Part shown: piece after piece, positions 32,959 through 41,334 of the stretch
Numbering within the stretch: the stretch's first letter is position 1
Layout: every line of letters begins with the position of its first letter
From: Saccharopolyspora_D taberi
GTDB taxonomy: Bacteria; Actinomycetota; Actinomycetes; Mycobacteriales; Pseudonocardiaceae
Assembly (NCBI RefSeq): GCF_039534165.1
Contig: NZ_BAAAUX010000002.1
Span: 124,001-188,000, forward strand
DNA: 64,000 nucleotides
Reading direction: 5' to 3'
Translations under genes and position numbers: made by a program
Notes under the pieces: model-generated
Database searches by the model: none
Told to the model about the DNA's origin: nothing
What the model saw: the letters and a program-made list of their open reading frames with translations, nothing else

Positions 32959-33852
32959 TTATGTGGACGGTTGTGCAGGTGGTTCGGGTGCGATCACCCG
33001 CAACGCCGCAGGCAGCAGCCGCACCGTGGCGGGCAGTGTGCCGATCTGGTCGCCGTCGGCGCACAGCGGAACCGGCCGGTCGGCGGAAAGAGTGATCTCC
33101 CGTCCGGTCTCGTGGCCTACCTCCGGTCGGCGCAGGTGCGTGCCCGCTTTCGCCTCGCGCATGAACGACACGATCTTGCGCAGCGGACCGTCGCCGACCA
33201 CGAGCACGTCGAGCAGGCCGTCGTCGAGCCTGGCCGGCGGCACGATGCGCAGCCCGTGGCCGTAGGCGCCGGAGTTGCCGACCACCACGGTCTGGCCCCG
33301 CATGGTCCGGGTTCGGCCATCGACGGTCAGGGTGTACCGGACCGGGCGCCAGCTGAGCACCGCTCGCACCGGCGCCAGCCGGTAGAGCAGCGGGCCGGGG
33401 ATCCAGCGGCTGCTGTTGATCATCGCGGTGGCAACCGCGTCGATGCCCGCGTAGACGTTGCCGGGCACGATCACGCCGTTGACCTCCAGCACGTCGATCG
33501 CTCGCGGCGGAGTGGTCAGCAGCAGCTCGGCCAGCGCGCCTGGATCGTCAGGAATTCCCAGCGTGCGGGCGAGATCGTTGCCTCGCCCGGCGGGCACGAC
33601 CGCGAGCGCGCCGCCCGCGGCGACCACTCCGCAGGCGGCGTCGCGCACCAGGCCGTCGCCGCCGACGGCGACGACGGTCGAGCCGTCCGCAGCCGCAGCG
33701 GCGGCGAGCTCGACGGCGTGCTCGCGGCTGCGGGTCCGCTCGACGCGGACCGCCGCGCCGGCTTCGCGCAGTCGCCGGGCGACGGGCGCCCAGCTCGCGG
33801 CGGCGCGCCCGCCGCCGGAGATGGGGTTGAGCAGGGCGGTGTAGTCGGCCAT
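32959..33852 (-). CDS. Diacylglycerol/lipid kinase (YegS/BmrU/Rv2252-like)
   Basis: 297 residues. N-terminal ALLNPISGGGRA, nucleotide-site VVAVGGDGLVRDAACGV (the GGDG signature), LAVVPAGRGNDLARTLGIP, then the beta-sandwich domain with PGNVYAGIDAVAT, VVGNSGAYGHGLRI and the LDDGLLDVLVV motif. It phosphorylates diacylglycerol or a related lipid at the membrane. It lies downstream of the AGPS-like flavoprotein gene. In M. tuberculosis the same four functions are adjacent (Rv2249c-Rv2252). Confidence 0.9.
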   Translation of the reverse strand: MADYTALLNPISGGGRAAASWAPVARRLREAGAAVRVERTRSREHAVELAAAAAADGSTVVAVGGDGLVRDAACGVVAAGGALAVVPAGRGNDLARTLGIPDDPGALAELLLTTPPRAIDVLEVNGVIVPGNVYAGIDAVATAMINSSRWIPGPLLYRLAPVRAVLSWRPVRYTLTVDGRTRTMRGQTVVVGNSGAYGHGLRIVPPARLDDGLLDVLVVGDGPLRKIVSFMREAKAGTHLRRPEVGHETGREITLSADRPVPLCADGDQIGTLPATVRLLPAALRVIAPEPPAQPST

Positions 33853-33925
33853 GTCGGAACCTGTCTTTGAGCTTCGAAGCGGCGCCTGCGCCGGGTGACC
33901 AGCCGCGCGGGACGAGTCCGGGACC

Positions 33926-35521
33926 TCAGGAGAGGAGCACGCCGGGGTTGAGGACTCCGGCCGGGTCGACCGTGCGCTTGACCGACCGCAGCACGTCGAC
34001 CGCCAGCGGCCCGATCTCCTCGGCGTAGGTCGCGCGGTGGTCGGTGCCGACGCCGTGGTGGTGCGTGATCGTCGCTCCCGCGCCGCGGATCGCCGCGTTC
34101 GCGGCGGCCTTGGCCTCCCGCCACTGCGCGACGGCGTCCGGCTTCTGCGCGCACACCACGGTGAAGTACAGCGAAGCGCCGGTCTCGTAGACGTGCGAGA
34201 TGTGGCAGAGCACCAGCGCAGGTGTTCCCTGCGCCGCCAGTGCTCCGGTCAGGGCGTCGGTGACGGCGGTGCGCAGGGCAGGCAGGTTCGACCAGAACGT
34301 GGCTGTTTCCAGGGTTTCGACCAGCGCTCCTGCGGACAGCAGCGGATCGCGCAGGTACGGCGCGCGGAAGCGGCCCTCCCGCCATGCCTCGCCCGGCTCG
34401 GGGCCCAGCGGTTCTCCGCCCAGGTCCAGCAGGATCTCGCGCACCGCGGCTTGGCGGCCGGAGACCGCTGATCCCTCGTGGCCGACGATCGCCAGGCAGC
34501 CGCCGGGGCCGCCGCCCAGGGCTCCGCCGGGATCGGCGAGGTTGACCGCGGTCTCGGCCTCGTCGGAAAGCCGCAGCACGGTCGGCAACGGCCCGTCCTG
34601 CGCGAGCCTGCGCAGCGCCGCCGCCCCGGCCTCGAACGACGGGAACCGCCAGCCTTCGTAGACCCGCTGCTCGGGAGCCGGGCGAACTCGCACCGTGACC
34701 GAGGTGATCACCCCGAGTGCGCCTTCCGATCCCAGCACCAGCTGGCGCAGGTCGGGGCCCGCCGCCGACATCGGGGCGCTGCCGAGTTCGACGGTCCCGC
34801 TCGGGGTTGCCAGCACGATCCCGACGACCATCTCGTCGAACCGCCCGTAACCGGCCGAGGACTGGCCGGCCGACCGCGCCGCCGCGTAACCGCCGATGCT
34901 GGCGCCTTCGTAGGACTGCGGGAAGTGGCCGAGCGTCAGGCCGTGCTCGGAGAGCAGTCGCTCGGCGTGCGGCCCCCGGACACCGGCTTGCAGGGTCGCG
35001 GTGCGGGAAACCGGGTCGACGGCGAGCAGTCCGTCCATGCGCCGCAGGTCCAGCGCGATCACCCCGGCGAAGCCGTCGCGGGCCGGGTTGAGACCGCCGA
35101 CCACCGAGGTGCCGCCGCAGAACGGCACGACCGCGATCCGGTGCCGCGAGCACGCGCTGAGCACGGCAAGCACTTCCTCGTGCGTGCCGGGGCACACGAC
35201 GGCGTCCGGCGCGTCGGTGGCGTCCCCGGCGCGCAGCCGGAGCAGGTCCGGAGTGGACCAGCCGCGCGTGTGCGCGATCCGGGCGTCGTGGTCGGAACTG
35301 ACGTGATCAGCGCCGACGGCATCGGTGATCGCGGCCCGGGCCGGGCCCGGGAGCGCCGGTTCGGGCAGCGCGATGTCGGACACCGCAACGGGTTCCGCTC
35401 CCGCGGTGGCGCCCAGGTGCGCGAGCGCGGACGTCGCGGCCTCGGGCAGCGCGACCGCCTGCGCCGGGTCGCCCCACAAGTACGGGTGCATGTCAACGAC
35501 GGGGAGATCGGACTCGGTCAA
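33926..35521 (-). CDS. AGPS-like FAD-linked oxidase (Rv2251 type)
   Basis: 531 residues if started at TTG 35521 (gagg six bases before); a GTG at 35563 would extend it by 14 residues but leaves only eight bases to the TetR gene. PCMH-type FAD domain: PDAVVCPGTHEEVLAVLSACSRH, IAVVPFCGGTSVVGGL, QSYEGASIGGYAAARSAGQSSAGYGRFDEMV. C-terminal domain with HISHVYETGASLYFTVV and HHHGVGTDHRATYAEEIGP, as in alkyldihydroxyacetonephosphate synthase. It may act in ether-lipid or glycerolipid chemistry, but an oxidase on another alpha-hydroxy acid is possible. Confidence 0.85.
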   Translation of the reverse strand: MTESDLPVVDMHPYLWGDPAQAVALPEAATSALAHLGATAGAEPVAVSDIALPEPALPGPARAAITDAVGADHVSSDHDARIAHTRGWSTPDLLRLRAGDATDAPDAVVCPGTHEEVLAVLSACSRHRIAVVPFCGGTSVVGGLNPARDGFAGVIALDLRRMDGLLAVDPVSRTATLQAGVRGPHAERLLSEHGLTLGHFPQSYEGASIGGYAAARSAGQSSAGYGRFDEMVVGIVLATPSGTVELGSAPMSAAGPDLRQLVLGSEGALGVITSVTVRVRPAPEQRVYEGWRFPSFEAGAAALRRLAQDGPLPTVLRLSDEAETAVNLADPGGALGGGPGGCLAIVGHEGSAVSGRQAAVREILLDLGGEPLGPEPGEAWREGRFRAPYLRDPLLSAGALVETLETATFWSNLPALRTAVTDALTGALAAQGTPALVLCHISHVYETGASLYFTVVCAQKPDAVAQWREAKAAANAAIRGAGATITHHHGVGTDHRATYAEEIGPLAVDVLRSVKRTVDPAGVLNPGVLLS

Positions 35522-35571
35522 CGCTGCCTCACGGTGTCGGGGCCTGGCTCGGTTGTGATACACATTGACAC

Positions 35572-36180
35572 ATGGTGTCGCAGCATCGCAACGATCCCGA
35601 TCTGATCCGCGCCGCGAACGCGATCCCGGAGCACCGGATCCTGGACGCGGCCTACGAACTGCTGCTCGCGGTCGGACTGCGGCGGATGACGATGGCCGAC
35701 ATCGCCCGCCACGCCGAGGTGTCCCGGGCGACGCTGTACCGGCGGTGGCCCAACGTCCGCTCGGTGGTCGCGAGCCTGATGACCAGGGAGTGGACCGAAC
35801 TGGGCAACGCCGCGTTCCGGGCGCCCGCCGACTCCGCGCGGGAGCGGCTGGTGGACGGGATCGTGCGGATCGCGGGCACCGTCCGCACCCACCCGATGCT
35901 GCGCAAGATCATCGAACTGGACCCGGACTTCCTGCTGCCGTACCTGCTGGAACGCCGGGGCACCAGCACCGACCAGCAGCTCGCGCTGATCGAGCAGGCG
36001 CTGCTGGCCGGCGCCGAGGACGGCTCGATCCGGCCCGGAGACGTCGCCATGCAGGCGAAATCGCTGCTGCTGACCGCCTGGTCGTTCGTGCTGACCGGGC
36101 CGGTGCTGGTCGGCCCGGACGAAGCCGACGGGCTCGACGAGCAGCTGCGCGAGCTCCTCGACCGGTACCTCAAGCCGTGA
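35572..36180 (+). CDS. TetR-family regulator of the glycerolipid block
   Basis: 202 residues. HTH at about 20-65 (EHRILDAAYELLLAVGLRRMTMADIARHAEVSRATLYRRWPNVRSV). Divergent from the flavoprotein gene, with TGTG-N11-CACA symmetry overlapping its own start (about 35555-35573). Its stop overlaps the glpD start. Same position as Rv2250c in M. tuberculosis. Confidence 0.88.
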   Translation: MVSQHRNDPDLIRAANAIPEHRILDAAYELLLAVGLRRMTMADIARHAEVSRATLYRRWPNVRSVVASLMTREWTELGNAAFRAPADSARERLVDGIVRIAGTVRTHPMLRKIIELDPDFLLPYLLERRGTSTDQQLALIEQALLAGAEDGSIRPGDVAMQAKSLLLTAWSFVLTGPVLVGPDEADGLDEQLRELLDRYLKP

Positions 36181-37700
36181 ACGCCTCGCTCAACGCCGGT
36201 CGCCGGGCCCGCGAACTCGACGAACTCGACGGCCGGGGGCCGGTCGACGTGCTGGTGATCGGCGGCGGGGTCACCGGTGCCGGGGTCGCGCTCGACGCCG
36301 CGTCGCGGGGGCTGTCGGTGGTGCTGGCCGAGAAGCACGACCTCGCCTTCGGCACCAGCCGCTGGAGCTCCAAGCTGGTGCACGGCGGTCTGCGCTACCT
36401 GGCATCGGGCAGCGTCGGCATCGCGCACGAGAGCGCGGTCGAACGCGGGATCCTGATCGACCGCACCGCGCCGCACCTGGTCCGCCCGCTGCCGCAGGTG
36501 GTGCCGCTGCTGCCGGAGACCGGCAGGGCGGGCGCGGCGGTGGTCCGCGCCGGGTTCCTGGCGGGCGACGCGCTGCGCGCCGCGGCCGGGACCTCCGCGC
36601 ACCGGCTCCCGCCGTCCCGGCGGATCACCCGCGCCGAGGTGCGGCGCTACGCGCCGACGGTCCGCACCGACGGCCTGCGCGGCGGCCTGCTGGCCTGGGA
36701 CGGCCAGCTCCAGGACGACGCCCGGCTGGTGGTCGCGCTCGCGCGCACCGCAGCCGCGCACGGGGCGCGCGTGCTCACCCGCTGCGCGGGCGAGCAGGTG
36801 ACCGGCAGGGGCGCGGTCCTGCGGGACGGACTGACCGGCCGCGGCCACGACGTCGACGCCCGGATCGTGATCAACGCGACCGGGGTGTGGGCCGGGCAGG
36901 TCGCGCCCGGCATCGCCCTGCGGCCCAGCCGGGGCACCCACCTGGTGCTGTCGCGGGAGTCGTTCGGCGGGCTCGGCGCCGGGCTGATGGTGCCGGTTCC
37001 GGGGGAGCGCAACAGGTTCGTCTTCGCGCTGCCCTCGCCGGAGGGTCGCGTCTACATAGGACTGACCGACGAGGAGGCGGAGGGGGAGATCCCGGACGTG
37101 CCGCGGGCGTCGGAGCAGGAGGTCGACTTCCTGCTGGAGACGGTCGGGACCGCGCTGCGGGAACCGCTGTCGCGGGCCGACGTGCTCGGGACCTACTCCG
37201 GGCTGCGGCCGCTGCTGGACTCCGGGACCGGCCGCACGGCCGACGTCTCCCGCAAGCACGCGGTGATCACCGCGCCGGACGGGCTGGTCACCGTCGTCGG
37301 CGGGAAGCTCACCACCTACCGGCGGATGGCCCAGGACGCGCTCGACGCCGCGCTGGCGCGCACCGCGCTGACCGCGGGAGTCTGCCGGACGCGGCGGCTG
37401 CCGCTGGTCGGCGCCGGGAGCCCGGCGGAGCTGGCGGCGGTGCGGGCACCGCAGCGGCTGCTCGGGCGCTACGGAACGGAAGCGGCAGCGGTCCTGGCCG
37501 GAGCCGGTGGCGACGAGCTGGCGCCGATCGCGGAGGGGATCGAGACCACGGGCGCGGAGCTGCGGTTCGCGGTGCGGCACGAAGGCGCGCTGGACGAATC
37601 GGACCTGCTGGACCGCAGGACGCGGATCGGGCTCGCCGAGGACGACCGGCGGCGCGCACTGCCGATCGCGCGGGAGTACGCGGCGGTCGCGCGGGAGTAG
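36177..37700 (+). CDS. glpD: Aerobic glycerol-3-phosphate dehydrogenase
   Basis: 507 residues from GTG 36177 (GTGA overlap with TetR). FAD-binding N-terminus DVLVIGGGVTGAGVALDAASRGLSVVLAEKHD, the GlpD signature GTSRWSSKLVHGGLRYL, LAWDGQLQDDARLVVALARTAAAHGA, a substrate-side VYIGLTDEEAEGEIPDV stretch, and VTVVGGKLTTYRRMAQDAL. Oxidises glycerol 3-phosphate to dihydroxyacetone phosphate, passing electrons to quinone at the membrane. Grouped with lipid kinase and AGPS-like genes, so it sits at the link between glycerol catabolism and glycerolipids. Confidence 0.94.
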   Translation: MNASLNAGRRARELDELDGRGPVDVLVIGGGVTGAGVALDAASRGLSVVLAEKHDLAFGTSRWSSKLVHGGLRYLASGSVGIAHESAVERGILIDRTAPHLVRPLPQVVPLLPETGRAGAAVVRAGFLAGDALRAAAGTSAHRLPPSRRITRAEVRRYAPTVRTDGLRGGLLAWDGQLQDDARLVVALARTAAAHGARVLTRCAGEQVTGRGAVLRDGLTGRGHDVDARIVINATGVWAGQVAPGIALRPSRGTHLVLSRESFGGLGAGLMVPVPGERNRFVFALPSPEGRVYIGLTDEEAEGEIPDVPRASEQEVDFLLETVGTALREPLSRADVLGTYSGLRPLLDSGTGRTADVSRKHAVITAPDGLVTVVGGKLTTYRRMAQDALDAALARTALTAGVCRTRRLPLVGAGSPAELAAVRAPQRLLGRYGTEAAAVLAGAGGDELAPIAEGIETTGAELRFAVRHEGALDESDLLDRRTRIGLAEDDRRRALPIAREYAAVARE

Positions 37701-37783
37701 CCGGCGATCGCGTGCGCCTACCCGGAGGAACCGCGCATTTACCCGGAGAAACAGGGAAATCCGGGCGAAAGGGGTGTATCTGT

Positions 37784-37809
37784 CCGATCGGGCGAATTCG
37801 TCCGATCGG
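37784..37809. terminator. Near-perfect 26-bp dyad centred on GAATTC between convergent genes
   Basis: Two copies of CCGATCGG (37784-37791 and 37802-37809), each palindromic, flank GAATTC symmetrically, giving a 13-bp arm dyad with a single G-U-compatible mismatch. It lies between the glpD stop (37700) and the convergent stop at 37819. The simplest role is a bidirectional terminator or cruciform; no U-run follows on the plus strand. Confidence 0.45.
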
Positions 37810-37818
37810 GACCTGTGC

Positions 37819-38307
37819 CTAGTACTCCGACGAGCGGTTGAGCCCGGTCAGCAGGCGCGAGATCACCTCGGGGTCGACCTCGGCGGTCTCGTCCTCGCTG
37901 ACGTAGGAGCGCTTCTTCTCGCGGCGGGGCAGCGGGACCTCGTTGGCGGAGACGCCGGTGGGCAGGCTGAGCTGGCACCAGGACATCCGCCGCCCGTCGG
38001 CGAGGTACTCCACGCCGCTGCGCTGGTAGCCCAGTTCGGGGGCTTCGCCGCGGGCGTCGGCCTCGGCCTCGATCACCAGGCTGTCGCCGGTGAGCCGCAA
38101 CCGGATCGTGATGAACCCGGGATTGTTCTGGTCCGCTGCGTCGATGGCGGCGCTGACCATCCGGTTGGCGACCGCGGTCGCCTCGTCGACCAGGGGGCGC
38201 AGCGACCACTCGGTGAGGGCGAACCGGACGAACAGGTTCGTGCAGTTCACGGCGCTGGGCAGGGCAATGAGCCGAAGGTCGTCGACCTGTGCGGTAGGCG
38301 CGTTCAC
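37819..38307 (-). CDS. Anti-sigma-factor-like ATP-binding protein (RsbW/HATPase type)
   Basis: 162 residues starting at GTG 38307 (aagga six bases before). ALPSAVNCTNLFVRFALTEWSL, then VDEATAVANRMVSAAIDAADQ as the N-box helix position (usual E-x-x-x-N pattern altered), and ITIRLRLTGDSLVIEAEADARG for the following strands. The overall order is that of actinobacterial serine-kinase anti-sigma regulators, but the ATP-binding glycine motifs are poor, so kinase activity is doubtful. The C-terminal 45 residues are charged. No sigma or anti-anti-sigma gene is next to it. Confidence 0.6.
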   Translation of the reverse strand: MNAPTAQVDDLRLIALPSAVNCTNLFVRFALTEWSLRPLVDEATAVANRMVSAAIDAADQNNPGFITIRLRLTGDSLVIEAEADARGEAPELGYQRSGVEYLADGRRMSWCQLSLPTGVSANEVPLPRREKKRSYVSEDETAEVDPEVISRLLTGLNRSSEY

Positions 38308-38489
38308 CGGAGTCCTTCCTTCGTTTGCATCAAGCGAGCCCCAAGCTTCACCCGAAAGAAGTATCTTGCCAACCCGAGAGAGTGTCGCGTTCGGCCGGGC
38401 CGATTTCAAGATCGTTCTTTCGTTGTGCGCGGCCTCATAGCGGGACGGCGGCGTGCCGGGCGGCGCGCACGAACATACGGGAGTCACGC

Positions 38490-38765
38490 GTGGACGCGAA
38501 TATCCCCCTTCTGGTCGTGGTTGGCGGCTTCCTCCTGATCGTGATCACCGCCATCGCGGCCGCGAGCGGGAGCGGCAACCGCGGCGGGCGCGGTTCGGGC
38601 GGCGGTTTCATCGGTGGTGGTGATTCCGGCGGCGGCGATTCGGGAGGCGGCGACTCCGGCGGCTGGGGTGGCGACGGCGGCGGCGGTTTCGGCGGAGGTG
38701 ACGGCGGCGGCGGGTTCAGCGGCGGCGGGGACTCCGGCGGCGGAGGCGGGGGCGGCGGCGCCTGA
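38490..38765 (+). CDS. Glycine-rich single-helix membrane peptide
   Basis: 91 residues: one N-terminal hydrophobic helix (IPLLVVVGGFLLIVITAIAAA, split here by length) followed by a tail of Gly with Asp, Ser and a few aromatic residues (repeats of GGGDSGGG). GTG start at 38490. Divergent from the anti-sigma-like gene. Such peptides occur in several actinobacteria without known function. The tail's DNA is a run of GGC/GGT/GAC codons and could be a replication-slippage repeat. Confidence 0.55.
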   Translation: MDANIPLLVVVGGFLLIVITAIAAASGSGNRGGRGSGGGFIGGGDSGGGDSGGGDSGGWGGDGGGGFGGGDGGGGFSGGGDSGGGGGGGGA

Positions 38766-38789
38766 CGTCCCGGGTGGGAGGATCGGCGC

Positions 38790-39677
38790 ATGCCGGCCGA
38801 CTTCCACGTGACCGAACTGAGCCCGGCGACCAGCGCGTACCTGCAACCGCCCGGTGGCTGGTTCCGCAACAACGCGGGGTGGATCACCGGCCGCGAGCGG
38901 ATGCTGCTGGTCGACACCTGCGCGACCGAGGCGCGTTCGCGCCGGTTGCTGGAAACCGCGCGGGGATCGTCGAGCGCTGCCCTCTCGGCGGTGCTGACCC
39001 ACGCCCACGGCGATCACAGCAACGGCGCCCGGCTGGTCGCCGAGGCAGGCGGGGACGTGCTGGCCTCGGCCGAGGCCGCGCGCACGATCGGCACCGGGCC
39101 GCACCTGTTCCCGGAGGTCTTCGTCTACTCCGGGTGGGGCGAGATCGGTCCGCCCCGGATCACCGGGACCGTCGGCGAACCGACCCGGCTCGACCTCGGC
39201 GGCCGGACCGCCGAGATCGTCCCGGTGGCCGGAACCGCCCACACCGACGGTGATCTCGTGGTGTGGGTGCCCGAGGACGGCGTGCTGTTCAGCGGCGACC
39301 TGATCTTCAACGGCGTGACCCCGCTGGCCCTGCACGGCCGGATCAGCGGCTGGCTGGAGGCGCTGACCGCGCTGTCCGGGTTCGACGCCCGGCACCTCGT
39401 TCCCGGACACGGCGAGCTGACCGCCCCGGCGGAGGCGATCGCGGCGGTGTCGGAGTACCTGCGCTGGCTGCTCGACTCGGCCGCGGCCGACCGCCCGGAC
39501 TTCGCCGCGCTGGAGCGGCAGGGGCGGCAGCGCTGGCCGGGCTGGCTCGACCAGGAGCGGCACGCGGCGAACCTGCGCCTGGCCCACGCCGAGGTGCACG
39601 GCAATCCGCCGGACCTGGAAGCCGCGCTCGCGGCCATGCTGCGTTCCGCAGGCGGGCCGATCCACCTCGACCTCTAG
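38790..39677 (+). CDS. MBL-fold metallo-hydrolase
   Basis: 295 residues. Zinc ligands in THAHGDHSNGA (H-x-H-x-D-H, about 71-76), GTAHTDGDLVVWVPEDGVLFSGDLIF (third His and bridging Asp) and VPGHGEL (last His). The C-terminal 80 residues are helical, ending at IHLDL. Resembles the broad glyoxalase II/lactonase/cyclase-like branch; the substrate is not predictable. It follows the Gly-rich peptide gene by 24 bp. Confidence 0.88.
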   Translation: MPADFHVTELSPATSAYLQPPGGWFRNNAGWITGRERMLLVDTCATEARSRRLLETARGSSSAALSAVLTHAHGDHSNGARLVAEAGGDVLASAEAARTIGTGPHLFPEVFVYSGWGEIGPPRITGTVGEPTRLDLGGRTAEIVPVAGTAHTDGDLVVWVPEDGVLFSGDLIFNGVTPLALHGRISGWLEALTALSGFDARHLVPGHGELTAPAEAIAAVSEYLRWLLDSAAADRPDFAALERQGRQRWPGWLDQERHAANLRLAHAEVHGNPPDLEAALAAMLRSAGGPIHLDL

Positions 39678-39821
39678 CGGCGGCCGGAATCCGGCTGAGC
39701 GCGGGCATCACCCACCCACCCGCCGGACATCGATCAATCCGATGACACCGCAAGCCCACGCGCCCGGCCGCGGTGAGGATCAAGCCCGCCTTGATCCACA
39801 CCAAGAAAAGGAGGCAACGCA

Positions 39822-40034
39822 ATGCGCGTTCGATCGCTGGCGGTCGCGATGCTCGCTGCTACCGGGCTCGCCCTGGCAGGAGGTGCCACCGCGTACGCGG
39901 AGGACTGGGTTTTGGTCCACAACTCCTCGACGGAGACCATTTCCTCGACCAAGACCACCCAGCACCACACCCAGGGTGAGCTGTTCAGGCCCGCTTACTA
40001 CAACCTCTCCACTCAGCCGGTCCGGGGCAGGTAG
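39822..40034 (+). CDS. Small secreted peptide
   Basis: 70 residues: a classic Sec signal peptide (RVRSLAVAMLAATGLALAGG ending at about AYA-ED, residues 26-27) and a 44-residue mature part rich in Ser, Thr and His (TETISSTKTTQHHTQGE), without Cys. Strong ribosome binding site aaggagg nine bases before the ATG and a strong terminator behind it support a real, well-expressed gene. No family recognised. Confidence 0.65.
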   Translation: MRVRSLAVAMLAATGLALAGGATAYAEDWVLVHNSSTETISSTKTTQHHTQGELFRPAYYNLSTQPVRGR

Positions 40035-40048
40035 TCAGGTCCTGGCGA

Positions 40049-40080
40049 TGAGGCCCCGCACCCCCAGGTGCGGGGCCTCA
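40049..40080. terminator. Bidirectional terminator
   Basis: A perfect 14-bp stem (tgaggccccgcacc at 40049-40062, complement at 40067-40080) with loop ccca, separating the secreted-peptide gene from the convergent bkdC stop at 40084. Confidence 0.9.
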
Positions 40081-40083
40081 CCG

Positions 40084-41334
40084 CTACAGCTCGCCGAGCG
40101 CGGTGATCGGGGACTCCACGCAGTCGGCCACGAACCGGAGGAATCCGCCCGCGGTGCCGCCGTCGCAGACCCGGTGGTCGAAGGCCAGGGTCAGCTCGCA
40201 GACCTTGCGCAGGGCGAGTTCCCCGTCGACCGCCCACGGCCGGTCGATGATCCGCCCGATCCCGAGGATCGCGGCCTCCGGGTGGTTGATGATCGCCGCC
40301 GAACCGTCCACCCCGAACACCCCGTAGTTGTTCACGGTGAACGTGCCGCCGGTCAGGTCCGACGGCGACAGCGTGCCCGCCCGGCCCGCCGCGGTGTGCG
40401 TGCGGAGGGCGTCGGAGAGCGCGCGGGTGTTGAGCGCGTGGGCGTCGCGGACCACCGGGACCATCAGGCCGCGGTCGGTCTGGGCGGCGAACCCGAGGTG
40501 GATCTCGTCGAGCAGCACGATCTCGTCCGCCTCGACGCGGGAGTTCAGCTCCGGAAACCTGCGCAGCCCCAGCACCGCGAACCGCGCGATCAGCGCCAGC
40601 AAGCTGACCGGGTGCTCCGGTTCCCGGGCGTTGAGCGCGGCGCGGGCGGCGAGCAGGTCGGTGGCGTCGACGTCGACCCACACCGTGGCCTCGGGGATCT
40701 CCCGGCGCGACCGGGTCAGCTTGTCCGCGACCGCGCGCCGCAGCCCGGTGAGCGGGATCCGCTTGCCACCGCTGGAAGGGGGCTCGGTCGCGCTGATCGC
40801 CGCTTCCACGTCGCACCGGCGGATCACGCCGCCGGGACCGCTGCCCCGGATCCCGCCGAGATCGATGCCGTTCTGCCTGGCCAGCTGGCGGACCAGCGGG
40901 GAGATGACGGCGACCGCGTTCGTCGGCGCCGCGGCGGGTTCCGGGCTCGGCGTCGGCGCCGGTATCTGCTCGGGTGCCGCCGAGCGCCTGCGCCGGTTCC
41001 TGCGCGGCGGCGCGTTTCCGGTGCCGTAGCCGATGAGCACGTTGCCGCTGCTCTCCTCCCGCGGCGGCGCGACGACCACGCCGGGTTCGGCGAATCCGCC
41101 CGGCTCCTCCACGCTGATCAGCGGCGCGCCGACCGCGATCGTGTCGCCCTGCTTGCCGTGCAGCGCGCGCACGACGCCGGCGTAGGGGCAGGGGACCTCG
41201 ACGACCGCCTTGGCGGTCTCGACCTCGGCCACCGGCTGGTCGACGGCGACCTCGTCGCCGACCGCGACCAGCCAGTTGACGATCTCGGCCTCGGTCAGGC
41301 CCTCGCCGAGGTCGGGCAGTGCGAAGTCAGCCAT
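40084..41334 (-). CDS. bkdC: Branched-chain 2-oxoacid dehydrogenase E2 (dihydrolipoamide acyltransferase)
   Basis: 416 residues. One lipoyl domain (lipoyl Lys 42 in VETAKAVVE), an Ala/Pro linker with a basic patch (RRNRRRR), a peripheral subunit-binding domain (ISPLVRQLARQNGIDLGGIRGSGPGGVIRRCDV) and the catalytic domain ending with the active-site His in LAFDHRVCDGGTAGGFLRF. Third gene of the operon; it overlaps E1 beta by eight bases. The complex converts branched-chain oxo acids to acyl-CoA starters for iso/anteiso fatty acids and polyketides. Confidence 0.92.
   Translation of the reverse strand: MADFALPDLGEGLTEAEIVNWLVAVGDEVAVDQPVAEVETAKAVVEVPCPYAGVVRALHGKQGDTIAVGAPLISVEEPGGFAEPGVVVAPPREESSGNVLIGYGTGNAPPRRNRRRRSAAPEQIPAPTPSPEPAAAPTNAVAVISPLVRQLARQNGIDLGGIRGSGPGGVIRRCDVEAAISATEPPSSGGKRIPLTGLRRAVADKLTRSRREIPEATVWVDVDATDLLAARAALNAREPEHPVSLLALIARFAVLGLRRFPELNSRVEADEIVLLDEIHLGFAAQTDRGLMVPVVRDAHALNTRALSDALRTHTAAGRAGTLSPSDLTGGTFTVNNYGVFGVDGSAAIINHPEAAILGIGRIIDRPWAVDGELALRKVCELTLAFDHRVCDGGTAGGFLRFVADCVESPITALGEL

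Noticed and set aside
35563..35565. GTG at 35563 as start of the AGPS-like flavoprotein
   Set aside because: It would leave only eight bases to the divergent TetR start; the TTG at 35521 has a ribosome binding site and leaves room for promoters.
38580..38762. GGC/GGT-rich tract as a structured RNA or repeat element
   Set aside because: It is continuous with an in-frame Gly-rich coding sequence that has a start and a membrane helix.
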